From positions 1 through 6,478 of the forward strand of contig DXAH01000005.1 of the NCBI GenBank assembly GCA_019117105.1: a DNA stretch of 6,478 nucleotides. Direction: 5' to 3'. Both the position numbers and the translations under genes were made by a program. Shown one piece after another: positions 1 to 6,478 of the stretch. Each line of letters begins with the position of its first letter. Positions within the stretch are counted from its first letter, which is position 1. The notes under the pieces were generated by a model. The model worked only from the letters and a program-made list of their open reading frames with translations. It was not told the origin of the DNA and did not search any database. The stretch comes from Duodenibacillus intestinigallinarum. GTDB lineage: Bacteria; Pseudomonadota; Gammaproteobacteria; Burkholderiales; Burkholderiaceae_F.

Positions 1-3
1 GTC

Positions 4-2013
4 ATGCAAGACCTTACACCGCTGCGTCCCGCCTTCTGGAACGTTCCCCTGTGGGCGGAAATCGGCGTATACGTCATCGGCATTGCCGCCGTCGTGCTCT
101 GCATCGCCGGCATCGTGCGCGCCGTCAAGCAACGTCAAGCCACAACTCAACCCGAACCCCTTGCCGATCGCAACGCCCGGCTTGGCCGCACTCTTCTTGA
201 AGTGTTCTGGCAAAAACGCATTCGCGACACCGCCGCCGGTAAAAATCACTTCGTGCTGTTCTGGGGATTCATCTTTCTTTTCTTCGGCACCGCCATTGCT
301 ACCATCGATTGGGACATTGCCTGGCTTGTCTTCGGCAAACGCATCCTGTCGGGCAATATCTACCTTGCCTACAAATTCGTTCTTGATCTCGCAGGACTTC
401 TTGCTCTCATTGCTCTTGGTTTTAGCTTTTGGCGCCGCTTTATTTCACACGACCCCAAAGTCGAAGCCAACTGGCGTTTCGCCTTGGTGCTTGGCAGCCT
501 CGTCTTCATCATTCTCACGGGTTTTTTACTCGAAGCGCTGCGTCTTGCCGTTCAGCAGCCGCAGTGGGCCGGCGTGAGCTTCGTGGGCAACGCCCTTGCA
601 CAGATTTTCATCGGCACTGACCCCGAAACGCTCAAGGTCTACCACACCTTCATCTGGGTTATTCACGGTCTGGCCTCCCTGGGATTTATCGCCTCCATTC
701 CGCTGACCTATTACGCACACCTCTTCAAGACCCCAACTTCGATCTACGTCAAGAAACCCGAACCGCGCGGTGCGCTTGCCAAAATCGAAGACATTGAAGA
801 GCAGGAACGTTTCGGCATTTCCGAATTCAGCCAGTTCGGTCGCATTGATCGCATCCGCTTCGACGGCTGCACCGAATGCGGACGCTGCACCTCCGTGTGT
901 CCGGCTGTCGCCTCGGGTGCACCTCTGGATCCCAAGGGTCTCATCTTATCGCTCAAGGCCCGCATGAACGGCATTGATGCCGACAAGCCTCTGATTGACG
1001 GCATTGTTTCCAAGGACGCCCTTTGGAGCTGCACCACTTGCGGCGCCTGCACCAAGGTCTGTCCGGCTCAGATTCCGACTCCCGACATCATCGTTCAGAT
1101 GCGCCGTCATCTGGCGCTTGAAGAAGGCGACTTCCCCGAAGGTCTGGCTCAGGCTCTGGAAAACACTTCGAGCGTCGGCAATCCGTGGGGTATGGATCCC
1201 GGAAGCCGCCTGAAGTGGGCCAAGGGACTTGACGTTGAAATCGCCAAGCCCGGCGTCGAGTACGACGTGCTCTATTGGGTCGGCTGTTCGGCTAGTTACG
1301 ATCGCCGTGCTCAGAAGATTGCGCGCGCTATGGTGGAAATTTTCCACGCCGCAGGCGTCAAGTTCGCCGTCATGAGTGAAGAGCGCTGCCACGGCGAATT
1401 CGCCCGACGAGCCGGCGAAGAATACTTGTTCCAAACGGCAGCGGCCGAAAACATCGAGTCGCTTTCCAAGTACAACTTCAAGCAGATTGTGGCCGCCTGT
1501 CCGCACTGCTTCAACACGCTCAAAAACGAGTATCCGCAGTTTGAAGGCGGCACCTTCCCGGTCACGAGCCATGTGCAATTCATCGCCAAACTGCTCGAAG
1601 AGAAGCGCATTTCGCCCAAACTGGCCCAAGCCGGCAGCGTCACCTTCCACGACGCCTGTTATCTGGCGCGCCACAACGGAATCGGACGCGATCCTCGCAC
1701 GATTCTCGAGACGATCGGCGTCAAGCTCAAGGACCCCGAAAAACGTGGCTGCAACGCCATGTGCTGCGGCGCAGGCGGAGCACAAATCTTCATGGACAAG
1801 CCTTCGCGCATCAACATCCTTCGTCTTGAGCAACTCAACAAAACCGGAACTGACGAAATTGCCGTTTCCTGCCCGCACTGCCTCACCATGCTCACGAGTG
1901 CACAGGCTCAAACCTGCGGACGGGACGAAACGCCCAAACCTGTACGTGACATCGCTGAAATCGTTGCGCAAGCTCTTACGCAATCGACCGCCAATCCCGA
2001 AAAGGAGTGCTAA
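4..2013 (+). CDS. Membrane-bound Fe-S oxidoreductase, EMO/DgcB-like (ETF:quinone oxidoreductase type)
   Basis: Fusion of a NarI-like cytochrome b domain to a heterodisulfide-reductase-type iron-sulfur part. Hydrophobic segments lie near residues 15-39, 82-102, 120-144, 157-180 and 213-238. Histidines 82, 214, 221 and 238, at or near the membrane segments, are candidate haem b ligands. Two ferredoxin-like motifs follow: C289/C292/C295/C299-Pro and C343/C346/C349/C353-Pro, each expected to bind [4Fe-4S]. Two CCG-type domains come last: C428, C462, C499/C502, and C552, C587-C588, C623/C626. The first has Cys-His where the second has Cys-Cys. In the family, such proteins (EMO of syntrophs, DgcB of dimethylglycine catabolism) take electrons from ETF or a flavoprotein and reduce membrane quinone. 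The physiological donor here is inferred, because the upstream neighbours are not visible. Only three bases precede the ATG, so its ribosome binding site cannot be seen and a slightly longer N-terminus is possible. The gene is intact and likely forms an operon with the IclR gene downstream. A DsrMK- or GlpC/LldE-related role is the main alternative. Confidence 0.88.
   Translation: MQDLTPLRPAFWNVPLWAEIGVYVIGIAAVVLCIAGIVRAVKQRQATTQPEPLADRNARLGRTLLEVFWQKRIRDTAAGKNHFVLFWGFIFLFFGTAIATIDWDIAWLVFGKRILSGNIYLAYKFVLDLAGLLALIALGFSFWRRFISHDPKVEANWRFALVLGSLVFIILTGFLLEALRLAVQQPQWAGVSFVGNALAQIFIGTDPETLKVYHTFIWVIHGLASLGFIASIPLTYYAHLFKTPTSIYVKKPEPRGALAKIEDIEEQERFGISEFSQFGRIDRIRFDGCTECGRCTSVCPAVASGAPLDPKGLILSLKARMNGIDADKPLIDGIVSKDALWSCTTCGACTKVCPAQIPTPDIIVQMRRHLALEEGDFPEGLAQALENTSSVGNPWGMDPGSRLKWAKGLDVEIAKPGVEYDVLYWVGCSASYDRRAQKIARAMVEIFHAAGVKFAVMSEERCHGEFARRAGEEYLFQTAAAENIESLSKYNFKQIVAACPHCFNTLKNEYPQFEGGTFPVTSHVQFIAKLLEEKRISPKLAQAGSVTFHDACYLARHNGIGRDPRTILETIGVKLKDPEKRGCNAMCCGAGGAQIFMDKPSRINILRLEQLNKTGTDEIAVSCPHCLTMLTSAQAQTCGRDETPKPVRDIAEIVAQALTQSTANPEKEC
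2002..2007 (+). promoter_or_regulatory. Ribosome binding site of the iclR-type gene
   Basis: AAGGAG lies nine bases before the ATG at 2017 and sits within the last codons of the upstream oxidoreductase gene. It supports that ATG as the true start and points to translation from a shared transcript. Confidence 0.75.
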
Positions 2014-2016
2014 GCC

Positions 2017-2835
2017 ATGCCTTCCAAATCAGACAACGCTGAAGTTTCGAAAGCCTCCCCCAAGGACAAAATTAAGCAAGTGCAGGTGCTCGAGCGAGCA
2101 CGCCGCATCCTGCGCACACTTGCCGATTGCCCGGCGCCGGTCAGTCTGCATGAAATTTCCGAGATGACCGAAATTCATATGTCGACCGTGCACCGTCTTC
2201 TGTGGAATCTCTGCCAGGACGGTCTCGTCGATCGCATGAACAACGGCCGTTGGCGCCTGGGGCTGACTTTCCTTGAATACGGCAGCCTCGTGCGCGATCG
2301 ACTTGATATTCGCGAGAAAGCGATCGGCGTGATGCAGCTTTTGTTCGAGCGCACCGGTCAAACGATCAACCTCGCGATCCGCCGCAACGACTCGATCATG
2401 TACATTGAGCACGTTTATGCTCCCGGCACGGGCGTTCGTCTGGCGCGCCGCATCGGCGCCATGGCTCCCTTGCACTGCACAAGCGGCGGCAAGCTCTTTT
2501 TGAGCGATATGCCCCCCGAAGAAGTAAGCGCCTACATCAGCCGCACGGGACTGGCGCCGCGCACGCAGCACTCGATCTGCACACCCGAAAAGCTCATCAT
2601 GGAAATCAACCGCGTCAAAGAGCTCGGCTGGGCCGACGACAAGGAAGAACTGGAAACGGGCATTCGCTGCATCGGCGCTCCGATTCGCGACAAGACCGGC
2701 CGCATTGTGGCCACCGTCACCGTCGCTTCGAGCATCGAAATGCGCCACAAGCCCGACTGGGTACGACATCTTCTGAGCGCCGTCAACGCCGTTTCGGCTT
2801 CTCTGGGATGGCTTGCTCCGGACAACCGCATCTGA
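2017..2835 (+). CDS. IclR-family transcriptional regulator
   Basis: A 272-residue protein of typical IclR length and layout. Residues 1-20 are a polar, lysine-rich lead. Residues about 22-82 form the winged helix-turn-helix (VLERARRILRTLAD, then the helices around LHEISEMTEIHMSTVHRLL, ending in a wing near NGRWRLG). Residues about 95-266 form the GAF-like effector-binding domain, with the family hallmarks APLHCTSGGKLFL near 150-162 and ELETGIRCIGAPI near 211-223. IclR proteins bind small organic acids or similar metabolites and repress or activate nearby catabolic genes. The ligand cannot be read from the sequence. The start follows the oxidoreductase stop by three bases, so the gene probably controls the operon it belongs to, by inference from position. 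It is intact and is followed by a stem-loop terminator. Confidence 0.93.
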   Translation: MPSKSDNAEVSKASPKDKIKQVQVLERARRILRTLADCPAPVSLHEISEMTEIHMSTVHRLLWNLCQDGLVDRMNNGRWRLGLTFLEYGSLVRDRLDIREKAIGVMQLLFERTGQTINLAIRRNDSIMYIEHVYAPGTGVRLARRIGAMAPLHCTSGGKLFLSDMPPEEVSAYISRTGLAPRTQHSICTPEKLIMEINRVKELGWADDKEELETGIRCIGAPIRDKTGRIVATVTVASSIEMRHKPDWVRHLLSAVNAVSASLGWLAPDNRI

Positions 2836-2850
2836 CGTTCACAAAGACAA

Positions 2851-2881
2851 AACGGACGCCGGCTTTTCCGCTGCGTCCGTT
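2851..2881 (-). terminator. Stem-loop terminator for the racemase gene (minus strand)
   Basis: AACGGACGC at 2851-2859 pairs perfectly with GCGTCCGTT at 2873-2881. An inner CGG/CCG pairing (2860-2862 with 2868-2870) can extend the stem. Read on the minus strand the hairpin is followed by TTTTGTCTTTG, a U-rich tail suited to intrinsic termination of the racemase transcript, whose stop codon is about 50 bases away. On the plus strand the tail is poor, but the hairpin may still add to termination there. Confidence 0.65.
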
Positions 2882-2891
2882 CCACGATTTC

Positions 2892-2924
2892 AAACGGGAG
2901 TTTCTATAGCTCCCGTTTTCGTTT
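2892..2924 (+). terminator. Stem-loop terminator for the oxidoreductase-iclR operon
   Basis: AAACGGGAG at 2892-2900 pairs perfectly with CTCCCGTTT at 2910-2918 around a nine-base loop. It is followed by a T-rich stretch (TTTTCGTTT, counting the end of the stem). This fits an intrinsic terminator for plus-strand transcription, about 57 bases after the iclR-type stop. It lies only 12 bases beyond the racemase stop on the other strand. Confidence 0.7.
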
Positions 2925-2930
2925 GAGCGT

Positions 2931-4043
2931 TCAGAGCACGCCGCGTTCGGCGGCTGCTTCCTGCGCCACCTTCACCACGCGGCGGGCCAGAGCCGATGTC
3001 GGATCAATGATGAAGACTTCCTTGCCGGCAATCGTCATGAAACCCTCATCAAGGATAAGCGGCAGTTCGGTGCACCCCAGAATCAGCACATTGCAGCCAT
3101 GCGTCTTTACGAGATACTCGGCCGCACTGCAGAGATCCTCGCGGCACACGCCGTCGGTAAAGCCCGCCTTGGCGCCCTGAGGTCCGTAAATGGCGGCCAT
3201 CACGCGCGCCTGATGTTCGTCATCGGGCACGTACATGGGCATTCCCATGGCTTCGGCCTTCTGACCGTAGAGCCCGGAGCGCACCGTACCAGTCGTCGCC
3301 ATCAAGCCGATCACAGCCTTGTCGCCGAACTTCTCCTGAATCTCCTGCATCGTCACCTGCTGCATATTGATGAAGGGAATGCCGACGAAGGGTTCGATCA
3401 AAGCCACAAAAGCGTGCGCAGTGTTGCACGGCACAATGATGCAGTCACAATCGTCTTCTTCAAGGCGCTTGGCACAGTTGTACATGGAAAGCGTCGGGTT
3501 GTCGCCGCCTTCGAGCAGGCACTTCGTGCGATCCGGAATCTGAGGATTCTGTTCGACCACGAGCTTGAAGTGTTCCTGATCAGTCTTGGCGGGCGTCGCC
3601 TTGACAATCTTGTCGTACAGATCGACCGTCGCGGCAGGTCCCAGACCACCGATCATGCCCACTTTAAAGGGCTTGGGCAGCGGTGTGACGTCGGCGGTCA
3701 AAAGAGCCTGAGCGTACTCTGCGGCCGACAAGCGGCCCGAATCGCAGGCAGGGTCGATCAGACGCACAGTAAATTCCGTCTGCAGCTCCGCAAAGAAGCG
3801 ATGAGGGCATCCGCAGGCAAAGCCGATCACGTCGGCGCCGGCTTTCTGCAGTCGCTTTACCGCATTGAAGTTGTTGATCTTGCGTGCCGCTTCCTTGAGC
3901 GCATCCGTCGCATCGGCGGGCGCTTCCACGAAGTCGCCTTCGTCGAGCAATACCGTTACGGATGCATCCTTGGCAAGAATCGCCGCCTTGATCTCAAGAG
4001 CCGTGTCGCAATGGTGTCCAACCACAAGACCGATGGTTTTCAC
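2931..4043 (-). CDS. Aspartate/glutamate racemase-family protein with N-terminal half-domain extension
   Basis: A 370-residue protein. Residues about 126-365 form a complete Asp/Glu racemase-type domain. It opens with a glycine-rich strand-loop (VGMIGGLGPAATVDLYDKIV, 128-147), carries one catalytic cysteine in PCNTAH (C206) and the other in LGCTELPL (C324), and has the usual length of about 240 residues. Cofactor-independent racemases of this family interconvert L- and D-amino acids using such a cysteine pair. The substrate (aspartate, glutamate or another) cannot be assigned from sequence. Residues 1-125 are extra and look like a degenerate copy of the first half of the same fold: IGLVVGHHCDTA at 4-15 mirrors the opening loop, and FACGCPHRF at 76-83 mirrors the first cysteine loop. 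The start is GTG, chosen because GGAGGAG lies seven bases upstream and the IGLVVG strand follows at once. No signal peptide is seen, so it is presumably cytoplasmic. It converges on the IclR gene and follows hrpA after a 125-base gap; no functional link to either is apparent. Confidence 0.87.
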   Translation of the reverse strand: MKTIGLVVGHHCDTALEIKAAILAKDASVTVLLDEGDFVEAPADATDALKEAARKINNFNAVKRLQKAGADVIGFACGCPHRFFAELQTEFTVRLIDPACDSGRLSAAEYAQALLTADVTPLPKPFKVGMIGGLGPAATVDLYDKIVKATPAKTDQEHFKLVVEQNPQIPDRTKCLLEGGDNPTLSMYNCAKRLEEDDCDCIIVPCNTAHAFVALIEPFVGIPFINMQQVTMQEIQEKFGDKAVIGLMATTGTVRSGLYGQKAEAMGMPMYVPDDEHQARVMAAIYGPQGAKAGFTDGVCREDLCSAAEYLVKTHGCNVLILGCTELPLILDEGFMTIAGKEVFIIDPTSALARRVVKVAQEAAAERGVL

Positions 4044-4050
4044 TTTTTCT

Positions 4051-4057
4051 CTCCTCC
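4051..4057 (-). promoter_or_regulatory. Strong ribosome binding site of the racemase gene
   Basis: GGAGGAG on the minus strand, seven bases before the GTG at 4043-4041. It is a near-ideal Shine-Dalgarno match and decides in favour of the GTG start. Confidence 0.8.
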
Positions 4058-4110
4058 AACTCTAAGAGCACACAAACGCCGCCCGCACCCTCGTCGTCGG
4101 GCTTCGTCTG

Positions 4111-4128
4111 TATCCTACTGAAAGGATA
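4111..4128. repeat. Short inverted repeat in the hrpA-racemase gap
   Basis: TATCCT and AGGATA flank a six-base spacer. It lies 68 bases upstream of the racemase start, in the 125-base gap after hrpA (4044-4168). It could be an operator-like site or chance. The minus-strand TAGGAT inside it is a poor -10 match with no good -35 at the right spacing, so I do not call a promoter. The gap also lacks a convincing terminator for hrpA: only a 4-bp TTCG/CGAA hairpin near 4134-4144 with no T-tract. Confidence 0.3.
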
Positions 4129-4168
4129 ACCGCTTCGCGCCGAACTGTCTTCAACGAGCTCTTCAAAT

Positions 4169-6478
4169 TCAGAGCCTTCTTAGGGCTTCCCACTGTTTGG
4201 CGAGTCGCTTGACACTCACTGGCATCGGTGTGCGCAATTCTTGTGCAAACAACGACACGCGAAGTTCTTCAATCATCCAACGGAAATTTTCCAACCGCTC
4301 GTCGACGGAACCCTTACGGGCCGCCATCTCGCGAGCAAGGGGCACGGCAAGCTTTTGGATTTCGGCAGTGTGCCCCGCGTCACGCGCCGGATCATTGCGC
4401 AGACGCTCCAGACGCACATTGATCGCCTTGACGTAACGCGGATAGTGCTTGAGGCGTTCAAAGGGCATGTTCAGCAGGAAATGCGGCACAAAGAGTCCCT
4501 GCAACTGACTTTCGATGTCCTTGACCGCCTCCGGAAAGGCGCGCGCGGCCTGCAGTCTCTTATTGAGTCCCGTGAGTTCGGCCGCCACGGTTTCCATCAG
4601 ACGCAGGTACTCACCGCCGATGAGCGTCAGACGCGAGCGTGCCTCGTCCTTTTTCTGTTGAAACTGCAGCTCATTGACCGGCCAGTCGCCTTGCATCGCA
4701 GCGGTCTCAACGGCTGCGGCCGTCAAGTCCGAACGCAATTCTTCAAAGCTCTCAAAACGCTTGGCGATCGGCGCAATGACGGCACACTGCATCTGCACGC
4801 GCTGCAATCCGTTCAGATTGCGCTCCAAATAACGCACTTGTTCACGAAGTTGCAACTGAAAAAGTCGCCGCAAACCGGCGCGATGCGCCTTTCGAGCATC
4901 CTGCAAATCGTCAAACACGTCCAGAGCACACGAATCTCCCTTGTCCACCAAAGCTGGATGTCCTATCAGCGTGAGCCCCCGGCGGCGAATTTCCATGAGT
5001 TCCGGCAATTCCCCAAACGTCCAATTGGTAATGTTGTCTGTCAGGTCCGCCGAAACGGAAGCGTCAGCCTGAGCCACATTGCGGAAAGTCTCCTGCGCCT
5101 GAGTACCGAACTCGGCACGAAGCTCGGCCAAATTTCGGCCCATCCCGATCTGCCGCCCGTGTTCGTCAAGCACCTTGAAGTTCATAAACAGGTGCGGCTG
5201 CAACATTTCAAGCTTAAAGTCGGTGCGCTCGCAAGTCGTCCCGGTCTGTTCTCGAATGTCGGCAATCAACGCGTCCACTAGCGTTTTAGACTGTACCTGC
5301 ACACCGCCCGTTCTCTCGAAAAATCCGTCGGCGTACTTGTCGATCGGCACACAATGGCGACGATAGCGCTGCGGCAGCGATTTGACGAGCGCTCTGACCT
5401 TTTCCTTGAGCATACCGGGCACCAGCCACTCGCAGCGCACAGCATCGATCTGATTGAGCGCGAAAATCGGCACGGCAAGCGTGACGCCGTCTCGGGGAGA
5501 ACCTGGCTCGAAATGATAAGTGAGCGCCATTTCGATACCGGCAGCGCGGTAGGTCTTGGGATACCACTGCACGGTGACGCCGCTTGCATCATGTCGCATC
5601 AGATCGTCGCGCTTCATAAAGAGAACTTTCGGGTTCTCTTTTTCCGCGACACGACGCCACTTTTCAAACGTGGAGCCGCCCACGACCGATGCATCCAGAA
5701 TCTTGTCGTAAAAGGCGTAGATCGTCTCGTCGTCAACGAGCACGTCCGGGCGACGCGTCTTGTTTTCGATCTCTTCGATTTCTCGCACCAAGCGCTTGTT
5801 GTGCGCAAAGAAAGGCGCACGCGTTTCGTACAATCCTTCGACCAGCGCCTGACGAATGAATATGTCGCGTGCCACGACCGGATCGTGCGGCGCAAATTGC
5901 ACGCGGCGATCGGTGTACACGGGCAAGCCGTAAAGCGTACCGCGCTCAAGCGCCACCACTTCGGCACGCGTCTTTTCCCAATGCGGCTCGCTCCAACTCT
6001 TTTTGATGAGGTGGCCGGCAGCCCTCTCAATCCATTCGGGTTCAATATCGGCCACACATCGCGCAAACAAGCGGCTTGTTTCCACCAACTCGGAAGCCAT
6101 CAGCCATTTACCGGCCTTCTTTGCCAACGCAGAACCCGGCCAGACCCAAAAGCGAATGCCGCGCGCTCCCAGATAAGGAGCCGCCCGCAGATCGGCTGAC
6201 AAATCACGCATACCGAGATTGCCCAAAAGCCCTGTCAGAAGAGAGGCATGCAAGGCCTCGTAGTCGGCCGGTTCCTCACTCGTCTTCCAGCCGATTTCTT
6301 CCGTGAGTTCCTTCAGTTGACGCCACACATCGCGCCACTCTCGCATACGACGAGGAGAAATGAAGTTGCGATGCAGCTTTTCGGTGAGCTCTCGATTGCT
6401 TGTCTTATTGGCGCGCTCGGTCTCGAACCAATTCCAAATGTTGATATAGCTCAGGAAGTCACTTGACTCATCGGCAAA
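4169..6478 (-). CDS. hrpA: ATP-dependent RNA helicase HrpA, C-terminal part (5' partial)
   Basis: The reading frame is open from the right edge of the window to the stop at 4169-4171, giving 769 residues. The Met at 6346 is internal: the frame continues upstream with ADESSDFLSYINIWNWFE, which matches the HrpA segment just after the helicase core (SDFLALVNLWNYL type). The rest follows HrpA block by block from memory of the E. coli protein: REWRDVWRQLKELTEEIG, SEPHWEKTRAEV, VDDETIYAFYDKI, YHFEPGSPRDGVTL, VKSLPQRYRRHCVP, and the closing FRWMIEELRVSLFAQELRTP. This covers the OB-fold region and the long DUF3418 C-terminal region. The DEAH ATPase motifs are outside the window. In E. coli the full protein is about 1300 residues; HrpA is a DEAH-box RNA helicase linked to mRNA processing and, in more recent work, to relief of stalled or collided ribosomes. 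The C-terminus ends close to the family's usual end with no sign of decay. It is cytoplasmic and transcribed towards the racemase gene. Confidence 0.95.
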   Translation of the reverse strand, partial: FADESSDFLSYINIWNWFETERANKTSNRELTEKLHRNFISPRRMREWRDVWRQLKELTEEIGWKTSEEPADYEALHASLLTGLLGNLGMRDLSADLRAAPYLGARGIRFWVWPGSALAKKAGKWLMASELVETSRLFARCVADIEPEWIERAAGHLIKKSWSEPHWEKTRAEVVALERGTLYGLPVYTDRRVQFAPHDPVVARDIFIRQALVEGLYETRAPFFAHNKRLVREIEEIENKTRRPDVLVDDETIYAFYDKILDASVVGGSTFEKWRRVAEKENPKVLFMKRDDLMRHDASGVTVQWYPKTYRAAGIEMALTYHFEPGSPRDGVTLAVPIFALNQIDAVRCEWLVPGMLKEKVRALVKSLPQRYRRHCVPIDKYADGFFERTGGVQVQSKTLVDALIADIREQTGTTCERTDFKLEMLQPHLFMNFKVLDEHGRQIGMGRNLAELRAEFGTQAQETFRNVAQADASVSADLTDNITNWTFGELPELMEIRRRGLTLIGHPALVDKGDSCALDVFDDLQDARKAHRAGLRRLFQLQLREQVRYLERNLNGLQRVQMQCAVIAPIAKRFESFEELRSDLTAAAVETAAMQGDWPVNELQFQQKKDEARSRLTLIGGEYLRLMETVAAELTGLNKRLQAARAFPEAVKDIESQLQGLFVPHFLLNMPFERLKHYPRYVKAINVRLERLRNDPARDAGHTAEIQKLAVPLAREMAARKGSVDERLENFRWMIEELRVSLFAQELRTPMPVSVKRLAKQWEALRRL

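Noticed and set aside
946..1983. Long open frame of 345 codons antisense to the Fe-S oxidoreductase
   Set aside because: It lies wholly within a gene with clear cysteine motifs. Its translation shows no recognisable domain, and long antisense frames are common in GC-rich coding DNA.
3099..4121. Open frame of 340 codons antisense to the racemase gene
   Set aside because: It covers the racemase gene, whose catalytic motifs and strong ribosome binding site are clear. The antisense translation is His/Arg-rich and resembles nothing I know.
4149..4167. Direct repeat TCTTCAA around a GAGCTC just after the hrpA stop
   Set aside because: Two copies of seven bases are too short to mean much, with no associated element or promoter pattern.
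4241..5281. Open frame of 346 codons on the plus strand inside hrpA
   Set aside because: It is antisense to well-conserved HrpA sequence. The translation has no recognisable motif, so I treat it as a shadow frame, as with the 281-codon frame at 5354-6199.
6344..6346. ATG as the start of the minus-strand hrpA-like gene
   Set aside because: The frame stays open to the window edge and the upstream residues match HrpA, so this Met is internal and the gene is cut by the window, not truncated.

Overview
The window holds two complete genes on the plus strand, a convergent complete gene on the minus strand, and the C-terminal part of a second minus-strand gene that runs off the right edge. All four read as ordinary, intact bacterial chromosomal genes. 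The bases look moderately GC-rich by eye. The hrpA type, the IclR regulator and the fused membrane Fe-S oxidoreductase suggest a proteobacterium. A betaproteobacterium of the Sutterella/Parasutterella kind is my best guess, but this is inferred from overall character and not from a marker gene.

Left part (4-2835, plus strand): a 669-residue membrane-anchored iron-sulfur oxidoreductase with a NarI-like cytochrome b domain, two [4Fe-4S] motifs and two CCG-type domains. It resembles the ETF:quinone oxidoreductases (EMO/DgcB type) that pass electrons from electron-transfer flavoprotein-linked dehydrogenases into the quinone pool. Three bases after its stop codon begins an IclR-family regulator with its own ribosome binding site inside the end of the upstream gene, so the two are almost certainly co-transcribed. 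Genes for the soluble partners (for example etfBA or a dehydrogenase) would be expected to the left, outside the window.

Middle (2836-2930): a compact 95-base convergent intergenic region with two perfect 9-bp stem-loops. Each has its T-rich side facing a different direction, so together they look like a back-to-back terminator pair.

Right part (2931-6478, minus strand): first a GTG-initiated 370-residue aspartate/glutamate racemase-family protein with both catalytic cysteines. It carries an unusual N-terminal domain of about 125 residues that looks like a degenerate repeat of the first half of the racemase fold. After a 125-base gap comes the C-terminal 769 residues of the DEAH-box RNA helicase HrpA, whose helicase core lies beyond the right edge.

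I found no mobile element, CRISPR array, tRNA or rRNA. The most noteworthy item is the N-terminally extended racemase, with its additional Cys/His-rich loops. The rest is ordinary, and I do not see a clear new multi-gene system here.
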